This document shows, one piece after another, positions 1-8,391 of a DNA stretch of 64,000 nt. The stretch lies in the NCBI RefSeq assembly GCF_023953935.1, contig NZ_JAMLIW010000002.1, forward strand, positions 62,001-126,000. Direction: 5' to 3'. Source of the DNA: Thermomonas sp. (GTDB lineage: Bacteria; Pseudomonadota; Gammaproteobacteria; Xanthomonadales; Xanthomonadaceae). Position 1 is the first letter of the stretch. Each line of letters opens with the position of its first letter. The notes under the pieces are model-generated. The model saw nothing but the letters and a program-made list of their open reading frames with translations. It searched no databases and was not told the origin of the DNA. A program made the position numbers and the translations under genes.

Positions 1-1189
1 AGCGGCCCGCCGCCAGCGGCGGCAGGCCAAGATGGGTGGCCAGGCCCTGGCCGAGGTCGGCAAAACTCGTGCGCCGGCCCAGCGCGCGCGCCGGCAGGCC
101 GGGGCCGAACGCCAGCAGCGGCACCTGTTCGCGGGTGTGATCGCTGCCCGGGAACGTGGGGTCGCAGCCGTGGTCGGCGCTGATCGCCAGCAGATCGCCG
201 GGGCGCAAGGCGTCCAGCAGCGCCGGCAGGCGGGCGTCGAAATGTTCCAGCGCGGCGGCATAGCCGGGGACATCGCGGCGGTGGCCGTAAACGCTGTCGA
301 AATCGACGAAATTGGTGGCGATGAGATCGCCGTCAGCCGCTTCGGCCAGCGCCGCGAAGGTGGCTTCGAACAGCGCATCGTGGCCGCTGGCCAGCCGTTT
401 GCGGGTGACGCCGCGGGCGGCGAAGATGTCGCTGATCTTGCCGATCGCGTGAACAGCGTGACCGGCCGCGCAGACGGCATCGAGCAGGGTGTGCCCGGGC
501 GGTTCCAGCGCGTAGTCGTGGCGATTGCCGGTGCGGGTGAACCCGGCTTCCGCGGTGCCGACGAAGGGTCGCGCGATCACCCGGCCGATGTTCCACGGTT
601 CCAGCAGCCGGCGTGCGATCAGGCAGATTTCATACAGCCGTTCCAGCCCGAAGTGTTGTTCGTGGGCGGCGATCTGGAACACCGAATCGGCCGAGGTATA
701 GACGATGGGTTTGCCGCTGGCGATGTGTTCGGCGCCCAGCCGCTGGATGATCTCGGTGCCGGAGGCGTGGCAGTTGCCCAGCACGCCGGGCAGCCGCGCT
801 TGATCAATCAGCGCGGCCAGCAGTTCCGGCGGGAAGCTGTGCTCGGGCGTATCGAACAGGCCGAAAGGTTGTTCCAGCACCACGCCGGCGGTTTCCCAGT
901 GGCCGGAAGGCGTGTCCTTGCCGCTGGCGCGCTCGGCCATGCAACCCCACAGTGCTTCCGGCGCGGGCACTTGCTCGAACCCGGCCGCGGGCGCACCGGT
1001 CGCCAGCGCGTGCGCCTGCGGCAGGCCCAGGCGGGTCAGGTTCGGCAGGCGCAGCGGTCCGCGCGGCGCGCGGGCGCAGGCAGCGGCGATGTGGCCGAAG
1101 GTGTCGGCGCCGGCATCGCCGTAGGCGGCGGCGTCGGGGGCATTGCCGATGCCGAAGGAATCCATGACCAGCCATACCGCCCGCGCCAT
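1..1189 (-). CDS. deoB: phosphopentomutase (partial, C-terminus beyond window)
   Basis: Interconverts (deoxy)ribose 1-phosphate and 5-phosphate in nucleoside salvage. The frame reads from an ATG at 1189 to the window edge, about 396 codons, so only a few C-terminal residues are missing (family about 390-410). Alkaline-phosphatase-superfamily metal sites are visible: DSFGIG close to the N-terminus, and a C-terminal SADHGCDPTFPGSDHT segment with the Asp/His ligands. It starts 3 bp after the deoC stop, so the two form a deo operon whose products act in consecutive steps of deoxynucleoside breakdown. No disruption is seen. Confidence 0.93.
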   Translation of the reverse strand, partial: MARAVWLVMDSFGIGNAPDAAAYGDAGADTFGHIAAACARAPRGPLRLPNLTRLGLPQAHALATGAPAAGFEQVPAPEALWGCMAERASGKDTPSGHWETAGVVLEQPFGLFDTPEHSFPPELLAALIDQARLPGVLGNCHASGTEIIQRLGAEHIASGKPIVYTSADSVFQIAAHEQHFGLERLYEICLIARRLLEPWNIGRVIARPFVGTAEAGFTRTGNRHDYALEPPGHTLLDAVCAAGHAVHAIGKISDIFAARGVTRKRLASGHDALFEATFAALAEAADGDLIATNFVDFDSVYGHRRDVPGYAAALEHFDARLPALLDALRPGDLLAISADHGCDPTFPGSDHTREQVPLLAFGPGLPARALGRRTSFADLGQGLATHLGLPPLAAGR

Positions 1190-1192
1190 CGT

Positions 1193-1930
1193 TCAGCCTC
1201 CAAGTTCGGTAGTGATCGCGTCCAGCAGCGCACTGGCCCCGATCCGGAAATGCGCCGCCGTCACCCAGTCCGCGCCGAGCCGACGTTCGGCCAGCGCCAC
1301 GTAGGCCGAGGCTTCGTCCAGCGTGCGCACCCCGCCCGCGGCCTTGAAGCCGCACTGCCCGCCCCGAGCAGCGATGGCATCGAGCAAAATTTCCGCGGCA
1401 TCCAGCGTGGCATTGACCGGCACCTTGCCGGTCGAGGTCTTGAGGAAATCCACACCGGCTTCCAGCCCGAGTTCGGCCGCCGTGCGGATCAGTTCGGGTG
1501 TGGCCAGTTCGCCGGTTTCCAGAATCAGCTTGAGCGCGATGCCCGGGCCACAGGCGGCGCGGCAGGCATCCACGCCGGCGCGGGCGATCGCCGCCTCCCC
1601 GCGCTGCAGGGCGCGCCAGGCCAGCACCATGTCGATTTCGTCAGCGCCGGCGGCAATGGCACGTCGGGTCTCGCGTTCAACCCGCCCCGGATCCTCGCCG
1701 CCGTCGGGAAAATTGACCACGCTGGCGATTTTCACGCCGCTGCCGGTCAGCGCCCGTCGCGCCGTGGTGACGTGCTCGGGATACACGCACACCGCCGCCA
1801 CCTGACCCTGCGGGCCGACCGCACGCGCACACAGCGCCTCGATCTGCGCGGGCGTGTCGTCCTCGCCGAGGCGGGTCAGGTCGAGCAGGCCGAGGACCTG
1901 GCGGGCAAGGGATTGGCGGTTGTCGGACAT
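1193..1930 (-). CDS. deoC: deoxyribose-phosphate aldolase
   Basis: Cleaves 2-deoxyribose 5-phosphate to acetaldehyde and glyceraldehyde 3-phosphate. At 245 residues it has the usual DeoC length. TIM-barrel motifs are present: VCVYPEHV, the ADEIDMVL strand, the Schiff-base lysine region LKLILETGEL, and FLKTSTGK with a second active-site Lys. The ATG at 1930 (MSDNRQSLARQ) is preferred over upstream in-frame codons because homology begins there. It is followed 3 bp later by deoB. An 83-bp gap separates it from the oxidase-linked membrane gene upstream, so deo may be partly read from the oxidase operon. Confidence 0.94.
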   Translation of the reverse strand: MSDNRQSLARQVLGLLDLTRLGEDDTPAQIEALCARAVGPQGQVAAVCVYPEHVTTARRALTGSGVKIASVVNFPDGGEDPGRVERETRRAIAAGADEIDMVLAWRALQRGEAAIARAGVDACRAACGPGIALKLILETGELATPELIRTAAELGLEAGVDFLKTSTGKVPVNATLDAAEILLDAIAARGGQCGFKAAGGVRTLDEASAYVALAERRLGADWVTAAHFRIGASALLDAITTELGG

Positions 1931-2013
1931 AGGCAAGCGATGTTCTGGGTAATCCCGCCAGCTTAACGCTTCAGCGGCAACGCGCCTTGAACGCCTGCGT
2001 CCCGCCGCCGTGC

Positions 2014-2601
2014 TCAATCGCGCGGCGCGGTCGCCCCTTGCAGACGCCCGAAGATCAGCCTCCAGACCAACACCAGGTTGATCGCCACGCCGACCGCCAG
2101 CAGCCAGCGACCGGCCAGCTGCTGGTCATCGACCAGATAGTTGCTGCACACCTGCAGCGGCGAAGCGAGATAGAGCCAACCAAGCCGGAACGCGGTGGCC
2201 ACGACTTCCAGCAAGACCATCCCGCGCAGCACGAAACCCGCGCGCGGCCAGCTCAGGGCCACCGGCAGGCCCACCAGCAGCGGGACACTGGCGAACTTCG
2301 CCGCTTCCACCCAGGGCAGTTGCAGGGCCGCATCGACCGCCCGCGGCAGCATCCACGGCATCGAAGCCAGCGAAGCCAGCAGCAGGCCACTGACGCCCCA
2401 GCGGTCCCAGGGCGCCAGCACGGCCTGGATGCGCGGCGGCAGCGCCCGGCCGAGCCACCATCCTGCCAGCGCCAGCAGCGGCATCTGCACCAGCATCTGC
2501 AAGGTCATCGTGGCTTCCAGCGCTCGCCGCAGCGGCGGCAGCGCCAGCAAGAGCCACAGGCCCAGAGCGAACGCGAGCGCGCGGCGGGCGTCACCGTTCA
2601 T
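2014..2601 (-). CDS. small polytopic membrane protein linked to ba3 oxidase
   Basis: A 195-residue hydrophobic protein with roughly five or six predicted membrane segments (for example LAFALGLWLLLALPPL and WLLAVGVAINLVLVW). I do not recognise the family. Its start ATG overlaps the stop of the SCO gene as ATGA, so it is the fourth gene of the oxidase operon and probably helps assemble or anchor the oxidase. That role is inferred only from position. An upstream in-frame ATG at 2652 exists but lies inside the SCO gene. Confidence 0.75.
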   Translation of the reverse strand: MNGDARRALAFALGLWLLLALPPLRRALEATMTLQMLVQMPLLALAGWWLGRALPPRIQAVLAPWDRWGVSGLLLASLASMPWMLPRAVDAALQLPWVEAAKFASVPLLVGLPVALSWPRAGFVLRGMVLLEVVATAFRLGWLYLASPLQVCSNYLVDDQQLAGRWLLAVGVAINLVLVWRLIFGRLQGATAPRD

Positions 2602-3215
2602 TCCGCCAGCCCTTGTCGAACGACCGCCAATGCCGCGTCGGGCGACTGCCAATCGGTGACGGCGACCAGCCGGCCCTGCGGGTCGACCACGTTGATCGCG
2701 GCGTTGTGCACATAGCCGCCCAGTCCATCGGGAAGCACGACCACGCCGAACGTGCGCAGCAGCGCCTGCAGACCGTCCGCATCGGCCGGGCGCGCCACCA
2801 CCCAGCCGCCCGCGCGTCCGCCCATGCGCCGGCGATAGGCTGCCAGCGCCTCGGGATCGTCGCGGGCAGGATCGAAGCTCAGGCTCAGCAGCGCCACCCG
2901 GCCCTGCGCGATCGGCCCGGCCAGTTCACGCTGCAACCGCGCAAAGGTGCCGCCCTGCGCCAGGCACCAGGTGGTGCAGCGGGTGTAGACGAAATCCACC
3001 AGCAGCCAGCGCCCGCGCAGCGCGGATGCGGCGATCCGCTGGCCGTCGGCGGTTTCCAGCACCACCGCGGGCAGCGACCGGGGCTGCCGCGCCACGCTCA
3101 GGCGCAGCGCGGTCTGGCTGGTGTAGGCGCGGAATCCGTCGCTGGCCGCGGCGAGCGTGGCAACGCCCGCCGCGGCGATCAGCAGGCTAGCCAGCAGCGT
3201 CCGCGGTCGCGACAT
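2598..3215 (-). CDS. SCO1/SenC-family copper chaperone
   Basis: A 205-residue thioredoxin-fold protein, probably delivering copper to the CuA site of the neighbouring oxidase. An N-terminal hydrophobic segment (LLASLLIAAAGVATLAAA) anchors it or directs it to the periplasm. The copper-binding CxxxC is visible as YTRCTTWC, and the distal His falls in GGYVHNAAINVVD, as in SCO proteins. The gene overlaps the 3' end of the subunit I gene by 29 bp and the next membrane gene by 4 bp, which indicates one translationally coupled operon. Confidence 0.9.
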   Translation of the reverse strand: MSRPRTLLASLLIAAAGVATLAAASDGFRAYTSQTALRLSVARQPRSLPAVVLETADGQRIAASALRGRWLLVDFVYTRCTTWCLAQGGTFARLQRELAGPIAQGRVALLSLSFDPARDDPEALAAYRRRMGGRAGGWVVARPADADGLQALLRTFGVVVLPDGLGGYVHNAAINVVDPQGRLVAVTDWQSPDAALAVVRQGLAE

Positions 3216-4707
3216 GGCCTTGCCCGGCCGTTGGCGCAGGTGCCGGCGCGGCCAGCAGGCCGGTCACCAGCCGCAGCGCGAAGTAGAGCATCGCCAGCAC
3301 GACCAAGCTGCCGCCAACCGCGCCGAACTTGTCGGAAACGGTCCACGCCTCGACCATGTGCTGGGCCATTCGCCGCGGCACGCTGGCATGGCCGCCGGCG
3401 AGGAAGCCGAACACGAAGATCAGTCCGCCGATGAAAAACACCGGGAAGCCCAGCCGATCCATGCCGCTGTTGGGCGGTGTCCACTTCAGGCTGCCGACGA
3501 CGTGGTACATCAGCGCCAGCACCATCGCCATCGTCCCTAGCAGCATGTAGAAGTGGAAATGCCCGGGCACCCACTGGGTGTTGTGCATGACCAGATTCAC
3601 CCGGATCGTGCCATCCAGGATCGCCGGCACCACGCCGGCCGCGAAGCCGAACATCGACAGCACCAGCAGCCGCGCCGGCATGTTCCAGCGGATCCGCGAA
3701 TGGTGCAGGTTGTTCAGCGCGCCAAAGGCCGTCACCAGGAACACCGGGAAGCCGCCGACCCAGGAGGCCACCTGCCCCATCACCGACACCCAGCGCGGCT
3801 GCGCGTAGTCCATCAGCAGGTGATGCGGGAACACCACGATCACGTACAGCGCGGTCACCAGCCACGCCCACAGGAACGGCCGGCCGATGTGGTAGGGCTT
3901 CTGGGTGTAGCGCGGCAGCAGCTCATAGACGGTGATCACCGCCATGTACATGGTCGCGTTGGCATACATGTGGCCGAACCAGTAGATCAGGTTCTTGATC
4001 ACCAGCGGGTTGAGCTTGACCTCCGGATAGAAGACGTTGACCAGGCTCATCACCAGCGCCACCGAGCCGACCACGATGCCGATCGAGTTGGCGATCAGCA
4101 CGCCGGCACCGGCCACGATCGCCTTCGGATGGTCGGGATCGACGGTTCCGCCGAACAGCCACTGCATCCCCATCGCCCGCGCCAGGTTGCCGAACCTGGC
4201 GGTCATGCCGCGGGCGACGTCGAGATAGAACAGCAGCTGGCCAACGCCGATGAACAGGTAGCCGAGCATGAACAGCGCCGACCATTGCGGCGTCCACAGC
4301 CCCATGCCCTGCACCGGCAGCGGATACAGGAAGGTCCACAGCGCGCCGTAGTGGCCGATGAAGATCGACAGCAGGATCGACACCACGCCCAGCATGAACA
4401 GCACGTAGTTGGTGACGAAAGCCCACATCCGCAGCTGCACGTACTTGCGCACGAAAAACCACATCGCCGCGGTGCTGGCCAGCGACATGGTGCCGATCAT
4501 CCCGGCGCCGTGCAGCGAGAGCAGTTCATAGAACAGGTTGGGCGCGACCTTGAGCCAGGTGGCCTGGGACAGGCGCATGGTCAGGCCGACGCTCATGATC
4601 ACCACGAACAGCAGGATCGCGGTCACCATGTAGAGGTTGAACGCGGTGCGGGCGCTGCCGCTCAGGCGTTCGTCTTCGGGGTAGAGGGTGAGCGAGGCCA
4701 TCGTCAT
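3187..4707 (-). CDS. ba3-type cytochrome c oxidase subunit I
   Basis: Catalytic subunit of a B-family (ba3-like) haem-copper oxidase that reduces O2 and pumps protons at the inner membrane. It has 506 residues with about 12-13 hydrophobic segments. Haem and copper ligands are readable: ELLSLHGAG (low-spin haem His), YWFGHMYANA, VFPHHLLMDY (CuB His pair) and TQWVPGHFHFYML (haem His pair). The ATG at 4707 overlaps the subunit II stop as ATGA; the longer open frame to 4974 is read-through of subunit II in another frame. Equivalent to Thermus CbaA. Confidence 0.93.
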   Translation of the reverse strand: MTMASLTLYPEDERLSGSARTAFNLYMVTAILLFVVIMSVGLTMRLSQATWLKVAPNLFYELLSLHGAGMIGTMSLASTAAMWFFVRKYVQLRMWAFVTNYVLFMLGVVSILLSIFIGHYGALWTFLYPLPVQGMGLWTPQWSALFMLGYLFIGVGQLLFYLDVARGMTARFGNLARAMGMQWLFGGTVDPDHPKAIVAGAGVLIANSIGIVVGSVALVMSLVNVFYPEVKLNPLVIKNLIYWFGHMYANATMYMAVITVYELLPRYTQKPYHIGRPFLWAWLVTALYVIVVFPHHLLMDYAQPRWVSVMGQVASWVGGFPVFLVTAFGALNNLHHSRIRWNMPARLLVLSMFGFAAGVVPAILDGTIRVNLVMHNTQWVPGHFHFYMLLGTMAMVLALMYHVVGSLKWTPPNSGMDRLGFPVFFIGGLIFVFGFLAGGHASVPRRMAQHMVEAWTVSDKFGAVGGSLVVLAMLYFALRLVTGLLAAPAPAPTAGQGHVATADAAG

Positions 4708-5249
4708 TCTCCCTTCGCCGCGACCACGTTGAACGTGGCCTTCATCGGTGCATGCCCGATCCCGCAGTATTCGAGGCACTGCACCGTGTAAACCCCGGGG
4801 GCATCGAACCGGTACAGGATCCGGTTGGTGAATTCCGGCATGGCCTGGGTCTGGATCACGATATGGCCATCCGGCGCGTACAGGGCGAAGCCGTGGTTGA
4901 CGTCGGCGCTGGTGACGCGGAATTCGACCGTCTTGCCCGCCGCCACCGACGCCGGCCGCATCGTCCAGCTCCACATCCGCGCCGTCACGTCGACCACCTG
5001 GTCGGCCTGCAGCGCGCCGTCCTGTTTCGGGATCGGGAACTTGTGCAGGGTGGCCCAGGTGCCGAACGCGAAGCCCAGCAGCAGCAGCACGAACAGCCCG
5101 CCCTGCAGCTTGCGTGCAGTGCGCGCCGCTTTCGACATCGCGGCTTCGTCGGCCGCCTTGCCGGTGCCCAGCAGGATGTAGATGAACACCAACGCCACGA
5201 CCGCGATGCCGGAGAGCGCGATCGTCCAGATGATGTCTTGCAGGATCAT
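4704..5249 (-). CDS. ba3-type cytochrome c oxidase subunit II (CuA)
   Basis: A 181-residue subunit carrying the binuclear CuA centre that accepts electrons from cytochrome c. Two N-terminal hydrophobic stretches (residues about 8-28 and 50-65) are followed by a cupredoxin domain. The CuA ligands are complete: His in VNHGFALY, then CLEYCGIGHAPM, which supplies C-x3-C-x3-H-x2-M. The short length is typical of the B-family oxidases. It is the first gene of the operon, with a GGAGG-like ribosome site just upstream of the start. Confidence 0.93.
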   Translation of the reverse strand: MILQDIIWTIALSGIAVVALVFIYILLGTGKAADEAAMSKAARTARKLQGGLFVLLLLGFAFGTWATLHKFPIPKQDGALQADQVVDVTARMWSWTMRPASVAAGKTVEFRVTSADVNHGFALYAPDGHIVIQTQAMPEFTNRILYRFDAPGVYTVQCLEYCGIGHAPMKATFNVVAAKGE

Positions 5250-5558
5250 GGCCTTGCCTCCTCGTTCAAGCGACGGTCAGCAATTCGCCTGACGCGCAGG
5301 CGACGGGCGGGGTCATGACGGCCGGGCTCGAGGCGCGCGCAGGGTCCACTGTGCCCCCTGCACAGTGGTCTGATCATACCGTCAAATCATGGGCTTGGGC
5401 GATGGTTCCAGCTTCGCGTGGAGACGCGCCCCGCAACCCGACCGCGGTCGGAGCCCAGCCCCGGCCTGTCCGGTCGCGAAGGCTTTGCGCGTTGATGTAA
5501 TGTGTCGTTTGTCAACGGCGGGCACGGTGCCCAGCCACGAACCACGGAGACGAGTGCA
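5250..5558. promoter_or_regulatory. divergent intergenic region with a palindrome
   Basis: 309 bp between the oxidase operon (minus) and the SPFH gene (plus). It contains a perfect 8-bp inverted repeat CCACTGTG / CACAGTGG (5346-5353 and 5361-5368). On the minus strand a TATGAT hexamer (plus-strand 5373-5378) lies just upstream of the palindrome, so the palindrome would overlap the start of oxidase transcription and could be an operator. No convincing -35 was found and no coding sequence is apparent. Confidence 0.35.
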
Positions 5559-6731
5559 ATGGGTCTTATTCAGGCGGTGAAAGGTGCGGTTGGCGGCATG
5601 CTGGCTGACCAGTGGAAGGACTTCCTTACGGTCCCCGACAACCTGCCGCCAACGGCCGCGCTGTTCAGCGCCGTGCCGCGTGGCACCAACGCCGGGCGCG
5701 GTTCGAACACCTCGGCATCTTCCAACATCATCACCAATGGCTCGAAGATCCTGGTGCCCGAAGGCTATGGCCTGCTGACCTTCCAGGACGGCAAGATCAC
5801 CGGCCTGGCCGCCGAGGCCGGTGGCTACGAATGGCATTCGGATGACATCAATTCGAAGTCGATCTTCGCCGGCGACGGCATCCTCGACCCGCTGCTGATG
5901 CAAAGCTGGGAGCGCTTCAAGTTCGGCGGCCAGCCCGGCGCCCAGCAGATCGCCATCTTCGTCTCGCTCAAGGAGCTGCCCGACAACCGCTTCGGCACCC
6001 AGTCGGAAATCTACTGGGACGACGGCTACCTCAACGCCCAGGTCGGCGCGGTGACGCGCGGCTCCTACACGATGAAGATCGTCGATCCGATCCTGTTCGT
6101 GAAGAACTTCGTGCCGGCCACCTACATGCAGCCCGGCCAGATCTTCGACTTCACCGATCTGGACAACGCCGCCGCCAGCCAGCTCTTCAACGAGGTGGTC
6201 GGCTCGCTGGCGCCCGCCTTCAGCGCCTACACCAACGATCCGAGCAAGGGCAACCGCATCACCAAGCTCCAGCAGGATTCGCTGGGCTTCGCCAAGAGCC
6301 TCTCGGACGCGGTCGAAGCCGGCTACCAGTGGCGCACCGAACGCGGCCTGAGCATCGTCAAGACCGCGATCGTCTCGATCGAGTACGACGAGAACACCAG
6401 GGAACTGCTCAAGACCGTGCAGCGCGCCGATGCGCTCATGGGCGCGCGCGGCAACTCCAACCTGCAGGCCAGCGTGGCCTCTGGCTTCCAGTCCGCCGGT
6501 GAAACCGGCGGTGCCGGCGGCGTCATGGGGCTGGGCATCGCGGCTGGCGCGGTGGGCCTGGGCGGTTTGCAGCAGCCGGTCGCCGCCGCGGCGGTGGCGG
6601 CGCCGCAGGCCGCGGCACCGGCCGCGGACGATCCGGTCGCCAAGCTCAAGAAGGCCAAGGACATGCTCGACCTCGGCCTGATCACGCAAAGCGATTACGA
6701 CGCCCTCAAGGCCAAGGCACTCGGCCTGTAA
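5559..6731 (+). CDS. SPFH-domain protein with C-terminal SHOCT motif (YdjI-like)
   Basis: A 390-residue protein of the virion-core/SPFH type related to Bacillus YdjI. The SPFH-like part covers about residues 30-300 (GSKILVPEGYGLLTFQDGKI; AQVGAVTRGSYTMKIVDP). A Gly/Ala-rich linker follows, then a C-terminal short helical SHOCT-like module (KLKKAKDMLDLGLITQSDYD). The ATG at 5559 is chosen because the family begins MGLIQAVKGAV. It is followed at 22 bp by the zinc-ribbon gene. In Bacillus the homologous genes sit with a PspA paralogue, so a membrane-stress role is plausible; none is proven here. Confidence 0.82.
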   Translation: MGLIQAVKGAVGGMLADQWKDFLTVPDNLPPTAALFSAVPRGTNAGRGSNTSASSNIITNGSKILVPEGYGLLTFQDGKITGLAAEAGGYEWHSDDINSKSIFAGDGILDPLLMQSWERFKFGGQPGAQQIAIFVSLKELPDNRFGTQSEIYWDDGYLNAQVGAVTRGSYTMKIVDPILFVKNFVPATYMQPGQIFDFTDLDNAAASQLFNEVVGSLAPAFSAYTNDPSKGNRITKLQQDSLGFAKSLSDAVEAGYQWRTERGLSIVKTAIVSIEYDENTRELLKTVQRADALMGARGNSNLQASVASGFQSAGETGGAGGVMGLGIAAGAVGLGGLQQPVAAAAVAAPQAAAPAADDPVAKLKKAKDMLDLGLITQSDYDALKAKALGL

Positions 6732-6752
6732 ACCCTCCAGCGCGGACTCTCC

Positions 6753-8105
6753 ATGGCCAACGGCACCCCTCCGCCACCGCTGCCGTCCTCCCCGCCGCCG
6801 CCCTCCGGCGCCGGCGCGGGAGGACCGCCTCCGCTCCCCACCGGCCCCGGCTCGCCGCGCGACGTACCGCCCGCGCCGGGAAGTTCGGCGATCGACCCGA
6901 ACACCCTGCCCAAACCCATCCGCGACGAAATCCTGGCCCCCGATCCGGTTGCCATCGACACCGCCGCGCCCGAGCTCAAGGACGGCGCCAACCGCTGCCC
7001 GAAATGCGGCGCGACCGAAATCCGCCAGAAGCCCGGCAGCGACCTGCTGATCTGCATGTACTGCCGCCACGAGTGGGACGGCGCCCGGGTGGAAGAGGAA
7101 TTCGGGCTGGGCGAGGGCCTCGACAACCTCGAAGGCACGATCATCGCCTCCGGCGCGCAGGACATCGCCGCCGACAGCTCCAGCCTGGTCAGCTTCAAAT
7201 GCACCGGCTGCGGCGCCGAGGTGACGGTCAACACCGAAAACGCGATGACCGCGCGCTGCCACTGGTGTCGCCACGTGTTCGGCGTCAACGAACAGGTCTC
7301 CAACGGCGCCGTGCCCGATGCGGTGCTGCCCTTCCACATCAAGAAAGACAACGCGGTCGCCCGCATCCGCCAGTTCGTGGCCAAGCGGCAGCTGTTCGCG
7401 CTCAAGGCGTTCAAGCAGGAATTCACGCCCGAGAACGTCATCGGCGTGTATTTGCCGTACATGATCGTCGATGCCAAGGCCAGCTCCGACGTCGCCGGGC
7501 ATGGCGAAATCGAGACCCGGCGCTACACCCGCGGCAGCAACAACAACAAGCAGACCTACTACGACGCCGACATCTACCAGATCCAGCGGCACGTGGATTT
7601 CACCGTGGACGACCTGCAAATGGAGTCCTCGGCCAGTCGCGGCAACCTCAACACCAGCGTCAACACCAACAACATCATCAACACCATCCTGCCGTTCGAC
7701 ACCAAGAACGCGGTCAAGTGGAACGCGTCCTACCTGTCCGGCTACAGCTCGGAAAAGCGCGACCAGAACGTGGAACAACTGCTCCCGCATCTGGAAGACC
7801 AGTTGATGTCGGTGGCCCGTGCCCAGGTGCAGGCCACGGTGAAACGCTACGACCGCGGCGTGCGCTGGGAGCAGGAAGGCCTGAGCGTGCACGGCTCGCG
7901 CTGGGTATCGATGTATTTGCCGGTGTGGTTGTATTCCTACCAGCAAAAAAGCGGCAGCGGTCGCGGCATGCTGCACTACATCGCAGTCAACGGCCGCACC
8001 GGCGAAACCATGGGCAGCGTCCCGGTCCAGCAGTGGAAGCTGCTGCTGGCCGCGCTCACGGTTGGCACCATCCTCGAAACCTTTGCCATCTGGATCCTGA
8101 CATGA
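6753..8105 (+). CDS. TFIIB-type zinc-ribbon membrane protein (YdjG-like)
   Basis: A 450-residue protein. The N-terminal 50 residues are Pro/Gly-rich and disordered. Two zinc ribbons follow: CPKCGATE...CMYCRHEW (about residues 78-105) and FKCTGCGAE...CHWCRHVF (about 150-175). The middle is a conserved beta-rich region, and the C-terminus ends in a hydrophobic segment (LLLAALTVGTILETFAIWIL). Its stop overlaps the next start as ATGA. Synteny with the upstream SPFH gene matches the ydjG-ydjI pair; function is unknown. Confidence 0.8.
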   Translation: MANGTPPPPLPSSPPPPSGAGAGGPPPLPTGPGSPRDVPPAPGSSAIDPNTLPKPIRDEILAPDPVAIDTAAPELKDGANRCPKCGATEIRQKPGSDLLICMYCRHEWDGARVEEEFGLGEGLDNLEGTIIASGAQDIAADSSSLVSFKCTGCGAEVTVNTENAMTARCHWCRHVFGVNEQVSNGAVPDAVLPFHIKKDNAVARIRQFVAKRQLFALKAFKQEFTPENVIGVYLPYMIVDAKASSDVAGHGEIETRRYTRGSNNNKQTYYDADIYQIQRHVDFTVDDLQMESSASRGNLNTSVNTNNIINTILPFDTKNAVKWNASYLSGYSSEKRDQNVEQLLPHLEDQLMSVARAQVQATVKRYDRGVRWEQEGLSVHGSRWVSMYLPVWLYSYQQKSGSGRGMLHYIAVNGRTGETMGSVPVQQWKLLLAALTVGTILETFAIWILT

Positions 8106-8371
8106 GCGACGACGGCGGTTTGGCCCTGCTCCTGCTTGGCCCGGCCGGTGGCGCCGGCCTGTACTGGTACCTGTACCGGTTCTACCGCAACACCGACAAA
8201 TCCCACGACTTCGAGCACGAGACCGCGGTCGAAGCGCAGCCCATCACCGGCACCGAGTTCGATCACAAGGTCGGCAAGACCGAAGGCACCCGGAATCCGC
8301 GCATCGAAGGCGACAACGTGAAGGAGTACCGCAAGCGCGTGCAGCGGGTGGAGACGGGCGATTCTTCCTGA
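8102..8371 (+). CDS. small membrane protein, third gene of SPFH set (YdjH-like)
   Basis: 89 residues with one N-terminal transmembrane helix (LALLLLGPAGGAGLYWYLY) and a charged cytoplasmic tail ending in KEYRKRVQRVETGD. Its ATG overlaps the zinc-ribbon stop (ATGA), so translation is coupled. Position and architecture match the small partner in ydjGHI-like operons. I infer that it works with the two upstream proteins, but there is no direct functional evidence. Confidence 0.72.
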   Translation: MSDDGGLALLLLGPAGGAGLYWYLYRFYRNTDKSHDFEHETAVEAQPITGTEFDHKVGKTEGTRNPRIEGDNVKEYRKRVQRVETGDSS

Positions 8372-8391
8372 ACCGGCACGGCCGATAAACG

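Noticed and set aside
32-1966. Long plus-strand open frame across deoB-deoC
   Set aside because: Antisense shadow of two clear metabolic genes; low-complexity Arg/Gly/Ala composition typical of GC-rich shadow frames.
5382-7976. 864-codon minus-strand frame opposite the SPFH and zinc-ribbon genes
   Set aside because: Lies opposite recognised proteins and has no domain resemblance.
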